The position numbers and the translations under genes were made by a program. From Bacteroidota bacterium (GTDB taxonomy: Bacteria; Bacteroidota; Bacteroidia; Palsa-948), in contig JACRAL010000004.1 in NCBI GenBank assembly GCA_016213435.1, positions 1 to 64,000 of the forward strand: a DNA stretch of 64,000 nucleotides, in the 5' to 3' direction. Positions 55,714-64,000 of the stretch are shown one piece after another. The notes below the pieces were generated by a model. The model saw only the letters and a list, made by a program, of their open reading frames with translations, was not told where the DNA came from and searched no databases. How positions within the stretch are numbered: the first letter of the stretch is position 1; each line of letters opens with the position of its first letter.

Positions 55714-56580
55714 ATGCCTGAAGAAAAAAGAAGAAAGATTCAATCATCCTCCATCACAACTGTAATAAGCGTTTCGCTTGTGTTATTCCTTCTCGGTTTA
55801 CTTGGCGTTCTTTTCATCAGTGCGAAAAAGATTTCGAATCACCTGAAAGAGAATATTGGATTTCATATATATCTTAAAGACAATGCAAAGGAGGACGAGG
55901 TTGACCGACTACATAGTTTTTTAAATGCAAGCAGTTATGTAAAGTCCTGCGCTTATTTATCTAAAGATTCTGCCGCTGCGATTTACAAAAAGGATGTGGG
56001 AGAAGATTTCGTTCAGTTCATCGGGTATAATCCTCTTCCTTCTTCCATGGAAGTACAGTTGAAGGCCGACTATGCAAACTCCGACAGCATTGCATGGATA
56101 CAAAAACAAATCCTTGATTTCAGCAGTGTGAAAGAATTTGATTACCAGGAATCGCTCGTGAACATGGTGAATAAAAATATAAACCGTATTGCATTCGTGC
56201 TTTTGATTTTCATCGGGCTTCTGATGCTCATCGCTCTTGGACTCATCAACAACACCATACGGCTGGCGATCTACTCCAGGCGTTACATCATTAAAACCAT
56301 GCAATTGGTCGGAGCTACTGGAGGTTTTATCCGCAAACCGTTTTTGCTGAACGGCATTAAATACGGCATCATTGCCGGTATCATTGCGAACCTGATACTG
56401 GGCGGAATTCTTTATGCTGCCCTGAAAAAAATTCCTGACCTTGAACAGATTACAGACGTCAGCATGATGATATATCTTTTCGGAATTGTTTTTGTTTTCG
56501 GTATTTTGATATCGGGTGTTTCTACTTTTTTTGCTGTAAGAAGGTATTTACGATTGAGTTCAGAAGAATTATATTATTAG
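55714..56580 (+). CDS. ftsX: Cell division protein FtsX-like permease
   Basis: Four-TM topology, IGFHIYLKDNAKEDEVDRL, YIIKTMQLVGATGGFIRKPFLLNG. Confidence 0.92.
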   Translation: MPEEKRRKIQSSSITTVISVSLVLFLLGLLGVLFISAKKISNHLKENIGFHIYLKDNAKEDEVDRLHSFLNASSYVKSCAYLSKDSAAAIYKKDVGEDFVQFIGYNPLPSSMEVQLKADYANSDSIAWIQKQILDFSSVKEFDYQESLVNMVNKNINRIAFVLLIFIGLLMLIALGLINNTIRLAIYSRRYIIKTMQLVGATGGFIRKPFLLNGIKYGIIAGIIANLILGGILYAALKKIPDLEQITDVSMMIYLFGIVFVFGILISGVSTFFAVRRYLRLSSEELYY

Positions 56581-56672
56581 CCTCGTTTAGGCCTTCTTCT
56601 TGAGGAGAGAAAGGAAAAACATCTATTTAATTTTGATTCGTATATTCGTGCCTCATTCGTAATTTGCAGAAT

Positions 56673-56960
56673 ATGTCAAAAGAAAATTTAAAACCAACCG
56701 CATCTTCTTCAAAGATGTTCCCTGCTCATCAGGGAGAAAAAGCGACATTTGCTTTCGGAAAAGATAATTACAGAATGCTGCTCATCGGGATTGTAATTGT
56801 CGCAATCGGAATGATATGCATGATTAGCAGTGCCTCCGATGATCCGAAAAAAATGTCGGAAACTATTTTTGATTTTCAACGATTAACGCTCGCGCCCATT
56901 CTCATCATTGCAGGATATGTAGTCGTGCTGTTTGCCATTCTGAAAAATCCTAAAGAGTAA
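56673..56960 (+). CDS. DUF3098-like membrane protein
   Basis: FAFGKDNYRMLLIGIVIVAIGMICM...EETIFDFQRLTLAPILIIAGYVVV-type sequence between ftsX and uppP. Confidence 0.85.
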   Translation: MSKENLKPTASSSKMFPAHQGEKATFAFGKDNYRMLLIGIVIVAIGMICMISSASDDPKKMSETIFDFQRLTLAPILIIAGYVVVLFAILKNPKE

Positions 56961-57060
56961 TCAATTAGTTAATGAGTCTCCCGATAATTATCAGGATTGA
57001 AGATTTGAAAATAAATTTTCAGAATTGATTTTCAAAATCGACTAATTTTCAAATTAGAAA

Positions 57061-57867
57061 ATGACATACCTCCAGGCAATCATCCTCGCCATCATTGAAG
57101 GGATCACGGAATTTCTTCCTATATCAAGCACGGCTCATATGAAATTTGCCAATCCATTTCTCGGGCTTGGCGATTCTCCTTTCACAAATATGTTCGAAGT
57201 GGTAATACAACTTGCGGCCATTCTTTCCGTAGTGGTTATTTATTGGAAAAAGTTTTTGGATATTAAACATTACAGTTTTTATATCAAACTGATCATTGCA
57301 GTTATGCCTGCATTGGTAATCGGAGGTTTGTTCAAAAAATACATTGATATCGCTTTATCCAATCTGCTTTTCATTTCCTGTGTGATGATCGGTGGCGGTA
57401 TAATTTTATTGTTCATTGATAAATTTTTCAAGCATCCTTCCATTCATGAAGAAGAAAAAATATCAAATAAAAGTGCTTTCATCATAGGTTGCTTCCAGGT
57501 TTTATCCATAATTTTCCCCGGGTTAAGCCGCAGCGCTGCTACCATTCTTGGAGGAATGAGCCAAAAACTTACTCGAAGCATTGCTGCAGAATTTTCTTTT
57601 TTTCTTGCAGTACCCACCATGTTTGCCGCATCTGTGAAAAGTTTTTATGACGTATACAAGCACAATCCGGAAGTATTGGTAAAAGAAAACTTTTCACTTC
57701 TTGGTGTTGGAGCCGTTGTTTCATTTATTGTGGCGCTGCTCTCGGTCAAATTTTTCATTTATTACCTTCAACGAAATGATTTCAGGTTATTTGGTTATTA
57801 TAGAATTGCACTTGGCGTTTTGTTTCTTCTTGTAAGTTTGTCTCTTGGAATTAAAATCATACAATAA
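57061..57867 (+). CDS. uppP: Undecaprenyl-diphosphate phosphatase
   Basis: AIIEGITEFLPISSTAHM, FPGLSRSAATILGG. Confidence 0.97.
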   Translation: MTYLQAIILAIIEGITEFLPISSTAHMKFANPFLGLGDSPFTNMFEVVIQLAAILSVVVIYWKKFLDIKHYSFYIKLIIAVMPALVIGGLFKKYIDIALSNLLFISCVMIGGGIILLFIDKFFKHPSIHEEEKISNKSAFIIGCFQVLSIIFPGLSRSAATILGGMSQKLTRSIAAEFSFFLAVPTMFAASVKSFYDVYKHNPEVLVKENFSLLGVGAVVSFIVALLSVKFFIYYLQRNDFRLFGYYRIALGVLFLLVSLSLGIKIIQ

Positions 57868-58728
57868 ATGAAAATAACTCAAGACGATTTCTTCAACGGA
57901 CAGATCATCCTCGTCAACAAGCCAAAAACCTGGACTTCATTTGATGTGGTGAACAAAATGCGGAGTGATGTCCGCCATGCATACCAGATTCCATTCGTCA
58001 AGATCGGACATGCAGGAACGCTGGATCCGCTTGCAACAGGACTGCTTATTATTTGCATTGGTCGCCAAACAAAAAATATTGAACAATACCAGGGATTGGA
58101 AAAAGAATACACCGGCACCATAATGCTGGGCGCTACCACGCCTTCATACGACATGGAAACTCAGGTGAACGAACGCTATTCGATCGCACATATTACTCCC
58201 GAACTTATTACGGAAGCTGCAAAAAAATTTGTAGGCGCAATCTGGCAGTATCCTCCTGATTTTTCTGCAAAACGTGTTCAGGGCGATCGCGCATACAACA
58301 TTGCCCGTAACGGAGGACAGCCCGATATTAAACCCGTGCTGGTGCACATCAGCAAGTTCGAAATTGTTAGTGTCCTGCTGCCGATGATCGAATTCAGAGT
58401 AGTGTGTGCAAAAGGAACATACATTCGTTCTCTTGCGCATGATCTGGGAAGACAATTAGGATGCGGTGCCTTGCTTGCTTCTCTCAACCGCACGCGTATA
58501 GGACAGTACAAACTCAAAGATGCCAAAGAAATAAAAAACTGGATGGAAGCTGTTCAGCCCAGCGTTCCTAAAAAAAGAATTCCTCCTAAAACTGCAGCAA
58601 AGAAAGCGGATGCAAGACAAAAAGAGCGCAATAAGAGTTCCGTCCCTAATAAAGCTGCTCTAAAGAAGACAATTGCGAAGAAGAAATCACCTGTAAAGAA
58701 GAAAAATAAGGGAAAGAAGAAGAAGTGA
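57868..58728 (+). CDS. truB: tRNA pseudouridine(55) synthase
   Basis: KIGHAGTLDPLATGLL, KGTYIRSLAHDLG; Lys-rich C-terminal tail. Confidence 0.96.
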   Translation: MKITQDDFFNGQIILVNKPKTWTSFDVVNKMRSDVRHAYQIPFVKIGHAGTLDPLATGLLIICIGRQTKNIEQYQGLEKEYTGTIMLGATTPSYDMETQVNERYSIAHITPELITEAAKKFVGAIWQYPPDFSAKRVQGDRAYNIARNGGQPDIKPVLVHISKFEIVSVLLPMIEFRVVCAKGTYIRSLAHDLGRQLGCGALLASLNRTRIGQYKLKDAKEIKNWMEAVQPSVPKKRIPPKTAAKKADARQKERNKSSVPNKAALKKTIAKKKSPVKKKNKGKKKK

Positions 58729-58794
58729 AAAAAATTACTCTTTCCTGCTTGTGCAAAAATCTTCTTAAGTTTGTTGGATAATTCATTCCCCCAT

Positions 58795-59901
58795 ATGAAA
58801 TACAAAATATTATTATCTCTGTTCATTTTCTTTTCATTTGCCGTCAATTGTTTTTCCCAGACAAAAGATTCTATTGCATCTAACAAAGATTCAGCAAAGA
58901 TCGAGATCAGCGGATATGTGGATGCGTATTATGGATATTACACCGATTCAGCAGGTGCCGGCAATTATCAAAAGTTTCCCTCTATTTCTCCTCGCAGCAA
59001 CCAGTTTGGATTGAATGTTGCAATGATCACTGCAAAATATTCTGCCGATAAAGTACGAGGAATTGTTGCGGTTCATTACGGAGATATTCCGCACAGCACC
59101 TGGTCAGCTAATTATAATTTTATTCAAGAGGCAAATGTCGGCATTCGTCTTCAAAAAACCCTTTGGCTCGATGCGGGGTTTTTCAGAACCCACCTTGGAA
59201 CGGAAGCGCTTTTCCCGAAAGAGAATTATACCAGCTCTGTTTCAGTACCTACTTTTTTTGAGCCCTATTATGAGGCAGGTGCCAGGCTGAACTATATCCC
59301 TAATGAGAAACTTTCCTTTTTTATTTATGCGCTGAACGGCTATAACATATATGAAGATAATAACCGTACAAAATCTACGGGTCTTTTGGTTACTTATATT
59401 TTTAGTGAACGGTTAAATATCGGTTATAGCGGTTACTATGGAGATGATACCCCGGAGAATGATTCGCTGAAACATTTTCGGCAGATGCATAATGTGTTCC
59501 TGAATTTTAAAAGGAAGAAATTTAAGTTCACAATGGGCGGGGATTACTGCATGCAGCAAAATTCTGATACCAGCGGAAAGAAAAGCGTTTTCATGTTCAG
59601 TGGTTTAGCAATGTTGAAATATCAATTAATGAAAAAATTCGGGGTATATAATAGAGAAGAAATATTCAATGACCCTCAAGGCATCATGTCAGGAACTTTT
59701 GTTGATAAGACAGGCAAACGCAGCGGTTACAAAATATGGGGAGTTACATTGGGAATAGAATACAAACCAACCGACAATTCATACATCCGGCTGGAAGGGA
59801 GAGAATTAATCGCAGATAAGGATCAGGAGATATTTCACTGGAACAACTTCATTACAAATGCCCGGACGGAACTGATGATAAACATGGGCGTTTCATTTTA
59901 A
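58795..59901 (+). CDS. Outer-membrane beta-barrel porin-like protein
   Basis: Signal peptide MKYKILLSLFIFFSFAVNCFSQ; beta-barrel. TAAGTTTG box at 58766-58773 supports the ATG at 58795. Confidence 0.8.
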   Translation: MKYKILLSLFIFFSFAVNCFSQTKDSIASNKDSAKIEISGYVDAYYGYYTDSAGAGNYQKFPSISPRSNQFGLNVAMITAKYSADKVRGIVAVHYGDIPHSTWSANYNFIQEANVGIRLQKTLWLDAGFFRTHLGTEALFPKENYTSSVSVPTFFEPYYEAGARLNYIPNEKLSFFIYALNGYNIYEDNNRTKSTGLLVTYIFSERLNIGYSGYYGDDTPENDSLKHFRQMHNVFLNFKRKKFKFTMGGDYCMQQNSDTSGKKSVFMFSGLAMLKYQLMKKFGVYNREEIFNDPQGIMSGTFVDKTGKRSGYKIWGVTLGIEYKPTDNSYIRLEGRELIADKDQEIFHWNNFITNARTELMINMGVSF

Positions 59902-59931
59902 TTCAATACTACGAACCTAAAACCACAAACC

Positions 59932-61158
59932 ATGAGTTTTGACACAGGCACCACCGGTTTCATGCTTCTCGCAACATCGCTAGTGATGTTGATGACACCC
60001 GGACTTGCATTCTTCTACGGAGGACTTGCAGGAAAGAGAAATATTCTCGGGATCATGATACAAAGTTTTGTTTCGATGGGAATCACCACTGTGATGTGGT
60101 ATATATGCGGGTACTCGCTCTGCTTCAGCGGAGACGCGCTCGGAGGTCTGATCGGAAATTTTGACAAATCATTCATGCACGATGTGAATCTTAACTCGGC
60201 TTTTTCAGGAAATAAAAATATTCCTGAATTTGTTTTCATAGCTTACCAAATGATGTTCGCCATCATCACCCCTGCATTAATCACCGGAGCATTTGTAAAT
60301 CGTGTAACGTTCAAATCGTACCTGATATTTCTTGTGCTGTGGCAGCTGCTCGTGTACTATCCTTTCGCGCACATGGTGTGGGGAGGCGGGTTGCTTGCGC
60401 AATGGGGAGTTCTTGATTTCGCAGGCGGAATTGTGGTTCATGCCACAGCTGGGTTTGCTGCGCTTGCATCGGTTATTTATGTAGGGAAACGCAGGGACAA
60501 AGCCTCGCTTCCGAATAGTGTTCCGCTCATCGCGATCGGCACAGGTTTGCTTTGGTTCGGTTGGTATGGCTTCAATGCGGGAAGCGCGCTGGATGTAAAT
60601 GCAATTACCGGACAGGCATTTTTAAATACTGATGTTGCTGCTTCATTTGCTGCTATTACTTGGCTGGTCATTGAATGGTCGTTGGTAAAGAAGCCAAAGT
60701 TTGTGGGATTGCTCACGGGTGCTGTGGCTGGACTTGCCACCATCACTCCTGCCGCAGGTTTTGTTTCACTCAACGCAGCAGTAGTGATTGGCATTGCATC
60801 CGGAGGAGTTTGCTACCTCGCAGTTCATCTGAAAAATAAAATGGGATGGGATGATGCGCTGGATGTATGGGGAGTTCATGGCATTGGCGGATGCCTAGGA
60901 ACTATTTTGCTCGGAGTATTCGCAACAAAATTTGTGAATGCAGCAGGAACTGATGGTTTGCTGCACGGTGGAACCACTTTCTTCATCCACCAGACGATCG
61001 CTGTGGTTGGCGCATGTATTTATGCATTTGTTTTTACATATGCTATGCTGGCACTGATAAACATGATCACAAAAGTAAAAGTAAGCGAAACGGCCGAAGA
61101 CCAGGGCTTAGATGAATCCGAACATGGCGAGAAAGCTTACGATGAAGGAGTGCTCTGA
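59932..61158 (+). CDS. amt: Ammonium transporter
   Basis: LMTPGLAFFYGGLAGKRN, VVHATAGFAALAS, DVWGVHGIGGCLGTILLG. Confidence 0.97.
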   Translation: MSFDTGTTGFMLLATSLVMLMTPGLAFFYGGLAGKRNILGIMIQSFVSMGITTVMWYICGYSLCFSGDALGGLIGNFDKSFMHDVNLNSAFSGNKNIPEFVFIAYQMMFAIITPALITGAFVNRVTFKSYLIFLVLWQLLVYYPFAHMVWGGGLLAQWGVLDFAGGIVVHATAGFAALASVIYVGKRRDKASLPNSVPLIAIGTGLLWFGWYGFNAGSALDVNAITGQAFLNTDVAASFAAITWLVIEWSLVKKPKFVGLLTGAVAGLATITPAAGFVSLNAAVVIGIASGGVCYLAVHLKNKMGWDDALDVWGVHGIGGCLGTILLGVFATKFVNAAGTDGLLHGGTTFFIHQTIAVVGACIYAFVFTYAMLALINMITKVKVSETAEDQGLDESEHGEKAYDEGVL

Positions 61159-61185
61159 CAAAAATCAGGATAATAAATATTTATG

Positions 61186-61211
61186 GTCAGGAGAAATCCT
61201 GACTTTTTTTT
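61186..61211 (+). terminator. Rho-independent terminator
   Basis: GTCAGGA gaaa TCCTGAC followed by TTTTTTTT. Confidence 0.92.
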
Positions 61212-61236
61212 CAGTCGAAATTCAGATAAAAAATGA

Positions 61237-62829
61237 TCACAACAATTTCAGCGATTTCAGAATTACTTTATCATCTTCATTTAGGATGGGATAGAAGCCT
61301 TCGTTGCCCCATATCTGGCGGGCGATGCTTGCTTTGAGAAAAATTTTAATGACCTTTTTCGAAACCTCGGCTTCGCGTAAATTTGTTTTTACGCCAAGCT
61401 TTTCAGCATATGCCCTAAATTCATTAAATATTTTTTCATCAATCATGAAAGTGGATTGAAACTTCTTCATGTTCATTGCAGAAAGAGATTTTCTGTTCTT
61501 ATCTGCATAATCAAAACTGAATTGATTAAGAGCGCCTTTCACAAAAATATCCGATAAGTAGGGCGTTCTTCCTGCCGTATCCAGCGGAATGAAAACATCC
61601 GGAGTGATTCCGCCTCCGCCATAAACAATCTTTCCTTTTTGGGTAGTGTATTTCAACGAATCATTCTCATGAATACTGTCGGCATGCATTAGTTCTCCTT
61701 GCTTGTAACGGTTGTATTCTTCGTTGTAATAATCTTCAATGTCTTTCCCGTAGGGTTTCTGAATACATCTTCCTGTCGGGGTATAATAGCGTGCAACCGT
61801 CAGCCGGATGGCTGAACTATCAGAGAACATAGTTTCTCGTTGCACCAATCCTTTTCCAAACGAGCGTCTGCCCACAATAGTTCCCCGGTCGTTATCCTGA
61901 ATTGCACCAGAGACAATTTCACTTGCGGAAGCGGAGTTTTCATCGATCAGCACAATGAGTCTTGTATCGGTGAGAATTCCTTTGTCTGTTGCTTTAATGG
62001 TTTCTTTTGCATGAGATTTTCCTTTGGTGTAAACAATTATTTGTCCTTTTTCCAGAAACTCATCGCATATTTTTATTGCGGTGGAAAGCAGTCCGCCACC
62101 ATTTCCACGCAAATCTAGAATAAGATTTTTCATTCCTTCCGCACGAAGCTTAGATGCTTTTTCTAAAAATTCTTCATGCGTAGTTTCCGCAAATCGGCTT
62201 ACTTTAATGTATCCGGTATTTTTATTTAGCATATATCCGGCATCCACACTGTAAATAGGTATCATGCCGCGCGTGATGGTATAATCAATAAGTTTTTGTG
62301 AATGGCCTCGCATAATACTAACCTTAACTTTTGTTCCGCCTTTTCCACGGAGTTTTCCAAGAACATCTTTGTTTTTAATTTTTACTCCGGCTGCTTCCTT
62401 TCCTTCAATTTTCACAATTTTATCTCCTGCTTGGATGCCCAACTCCTCGGAAGGACCTCCCGCAATTGCCGAGATTACCCGGATCGTGTCTTCGATAATG
62501 TTAAACTCGATGCCAATGCCTTCAAAATTTCCTTCCATCGGTTCGCGCATTTCCTGCACATCTTTCGCTGTCATATAAACCGAATGCGGATCAAGGTTCT
62601 GAAGCAGATCGGAAATTGCTTTTTCCACCAACACATCTTTTTTCACCGTGTCCACATATTCTTCTTCAATGAAATTAAGAACGCTGTTCAGTTTGTCGGA
62701 AGGTTTCTTTTCCGGTTGCATAAATCGGATAACGGGCGAGGAGAAATTTAATTTGGAGCCAATGAAGATTCCTGTCGCAAGTAGCAATGCAAAGATCAAC
62801 GGGAGAATAATTTTGAAACGGGGACTCAT
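61237..62829 (-). CDS. S41 family C-terminal processing peptidase with PDZ domain
   Basis: GNFEGIGIEFNI, LILDLRGNGGGLLSTA, SASASEIVSGAIQDNDRGTIVGRRSFGKGLVQ. Confidence 0.96.
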   Translation of the reverse strand: MSPRFKIILPLIFALLLATGIFIGSKLNFSSPVIRFMQPEKKPSDKLNSVLNFIEEEYVDTVKKDVLVEKAISDLLQNLDPHSVYMTAKDVQEMREPMEGNFEGIGIEFNIIEDTIRVISAIAGGPSEELGIQAGDKIVKIEGKEAAGVKIKNKDVLGKLRGKGGTKVKVSIMRGHSQKLIDYTITRGMIPIYSVDAGYMLNKNTGYIKVSRFAETTHEEFLEKASKLRAEGMKNLILDLRGNGGGLLSTAIKICDEFLEKGQIIVYTKGKSHAKETIKATDKGILTDTRLIVLIDENSASASEIVSGAIQDNDRGTIVGRRSFGKGLVQRETMFSDSSAIRLTVARYYTPTGRCIQKPYGKDIEDYYNEEYNRYKQGELMHADSIHENDSLKYTTQKGKIVYGGGGITPDVFIPLDTAGRTPYLSDIFVKGALNQFSFDYADKNRKSLSAMNMKKFQSTFMIDEKIFNEFRAYAEKLGVKTNLREAEVSKKVIKIFLKASIARQIWGNEGFYPILNEDDKVILKSLKLL

Positions 62830-63281
62830 AATCTATTATACTTCACTACTTCTATTCCAAACTTTTTTAGAAAATCCACTCCTTCGTCAGTTGGCAATCC
62901 TTTATATTCTGCATAACTATTCAGGTAAATAACCTTTTTAATTCCTGATGCATAAATGATTCTCGCACATGGCAAACAGGGAGCGAGGGTAACATAGATG
63001 ATGCAATTTTCAAGCGGAACATTATTTTTTGATGCGTAGATGATTGCATTTTGTTCGGCATGAAGAGCCAAAGAACAGCTTCCTTTATTATCGCGCGAAC
63101 AGCCTGTCTGAGGCCATTCCTCATCACAATTATGTGTGCCTGCGGGCGGTCCGTTGTATCCGAGCGACACAATACGGGTATCTTTTGTAAGCACCGCACC
63201 CACTTTTATTTTAACGCAATGAGAGCGCTCGGCAAGATTCTTTGCCAAATCCATATAGATATCGTCAAAACTAGGACGCAT
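62826..63281 (-). CDS. dCMP deaminase/cytidine deaminase family protein
   Basis: CALHAEQNAIIYA (HAE) and TLAPCLPCARIIYASGI (PCxxC). Confidence 0.93.
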   Translation of the reverse strand: MRPSFDDIYMDLAKNLAERSHCVKIKVGAVLTKDTRIVSLGYNGPPAGTHNCDEEWPQTGCSRDNKGSCSLALHAEQNAIIYASKNNVPLENCIIYVTLAPCLPCARIIYASGIKKVIYLNSYAEYKGLPTDEGVDFLKKFGIEVVKYNRL

Positions 63282-63407
63282 ATTTCAAATTAAGGAATAA
63301 GATTTTTTATCTACTAAATTACCAATCTGTATTACTAATAGCAGCCATAGTGTATTTTGGGTTTCATTAGTACATGAGTATTCATTCGTAAATTATTAGT
63401 AGATGAG

Positions 63408-64000
63408 TTAGAATACTTTGCTGGCTATCTTTCTCACTGACTCCGAACTTCCCATAGTGTAAAAATGCAGTACCGGTACGCCAAACTTGATAAGTTCTTT
63501 TGCCTGCTTGATACACCATTCTATTCCCACTTCTTTTGCTTCGTTATCGTTCTTGCATTTATCCACTGCATCCATCAGATCCTGCGGGATGTCAAGGTAA
63601 AATGTTTTCGGCAATATGGCTGCCTGCGATTTTGTGGTGAGCACTTTCAATCCGGGAATGATCGGTATATTGATGTCTATCTCACGGCATTTCTTCACGA
63701 AGTCAAAATATTTTTGATTGTCATAGAACATCTGTGTCACCACGTACTGAGCTCCTGCATCCACTTTCATTTTCAGATAGCGGAGGTCAGAAGTCATATT
63801 GGGTGCTTCAAAATGTTTTTCAGGATAACCCGCCACGCCAATGCAAAAATCGGTAGGTGTTACTTCCACCATCTCGTCTTCATATAAGTACGTTCCTTTG
63901 TTCATGTTCACCACCTGTTTTACCAGATCCAATGCATAGGCGTTTCCTCCCGGTTCGGGAATAAAGGAGCGTTCATTCTTCACCGCGTCACCGCGCAGCA
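63408..64000 (-). CDS. metF: Methylenetetrahydrofolate reductase, N-terminus truncated by window edge
   Basis: Frame is open past the ORF-track GTG through LRGDAV; GVAGYPEKH, YVVTQMFYDNQ, PIIPGLK. Confidence 0.93.
   Translation of the reverse strand, partial: LRGDAVKNERSFIPEPGGNAYALDLVKQVVNMNKGTYLYEDEMVEVTPTDFCIGVAGYPEKHFEAPNMTSDLRYLKMKVDAGAQYVVTQMFYDNQKYFDFVKKCREIDINIPIIPGLKVLTTKSQAAILPKTFYLDIPQDLMDAVDKCKNDNEAKEVGIEWCIKQAKELIKFGVPVLHFYTMGSSESVRKIASKVF

Overview
This 64 kb window is a gene-dense Bacteroidota-type chromosome segment. The taxonomic guess rests on Bacteroidota-like gene families and TAnnTTTG-type promoter boxes. Most genes are housekeeping: mutL, lpxK, purine nucleoside phosphorylase, hutU, a class A PBP, scoA/scoB, an ABC-F ATPase, topA, rlmD, rocD, leuS, ftsX, uppP, truB, amt, an S41 protease, dCMP deaminase and metF (cut by the right edge). 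A roughly 13 kb envelope-glycosylation block (24.8-37.7 kb) holds two GT2 enzymes, an FAD oxidoreductase and five large multi-pass GT-C-like proteins. The left edge cuts the 5' end of a probable IS110-family transposase gene. Two repeat-related signals stand out. (1) Several families of palindromic repeats, which look like intergenic elements, sit in frame inside conserved enzymes (LpxK, HutU twice, ACC deaminase-like protein two to three times, RlmD, LeuS, a SpoIIE-type phosphatase). They encode low-complexity peptides such as PSPSGEGLGMR, PLSLGRGVGGE, LTPNPSPTGEG and AHPNPPKGRENELKVLSNGEDLGGA, and are read in different frames and both orientations. (2) A small GIY-YIG nuclease ORF lies between arms of a CGTCATTGCGAG...CTCGCAATGACG hairpin repeat that also occurs as short ORF-less copies beside it. 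This could be an autonomous/non-autonomous repeat-mobilising pair. I also see a candidate MITE with a 9-bp target duplication, a decayed glycosyltransferase remnant, and a shared C-terminal domain on four GT-C proteins. All calls were made by eye from the sequence and the ORF track; no database search was run.
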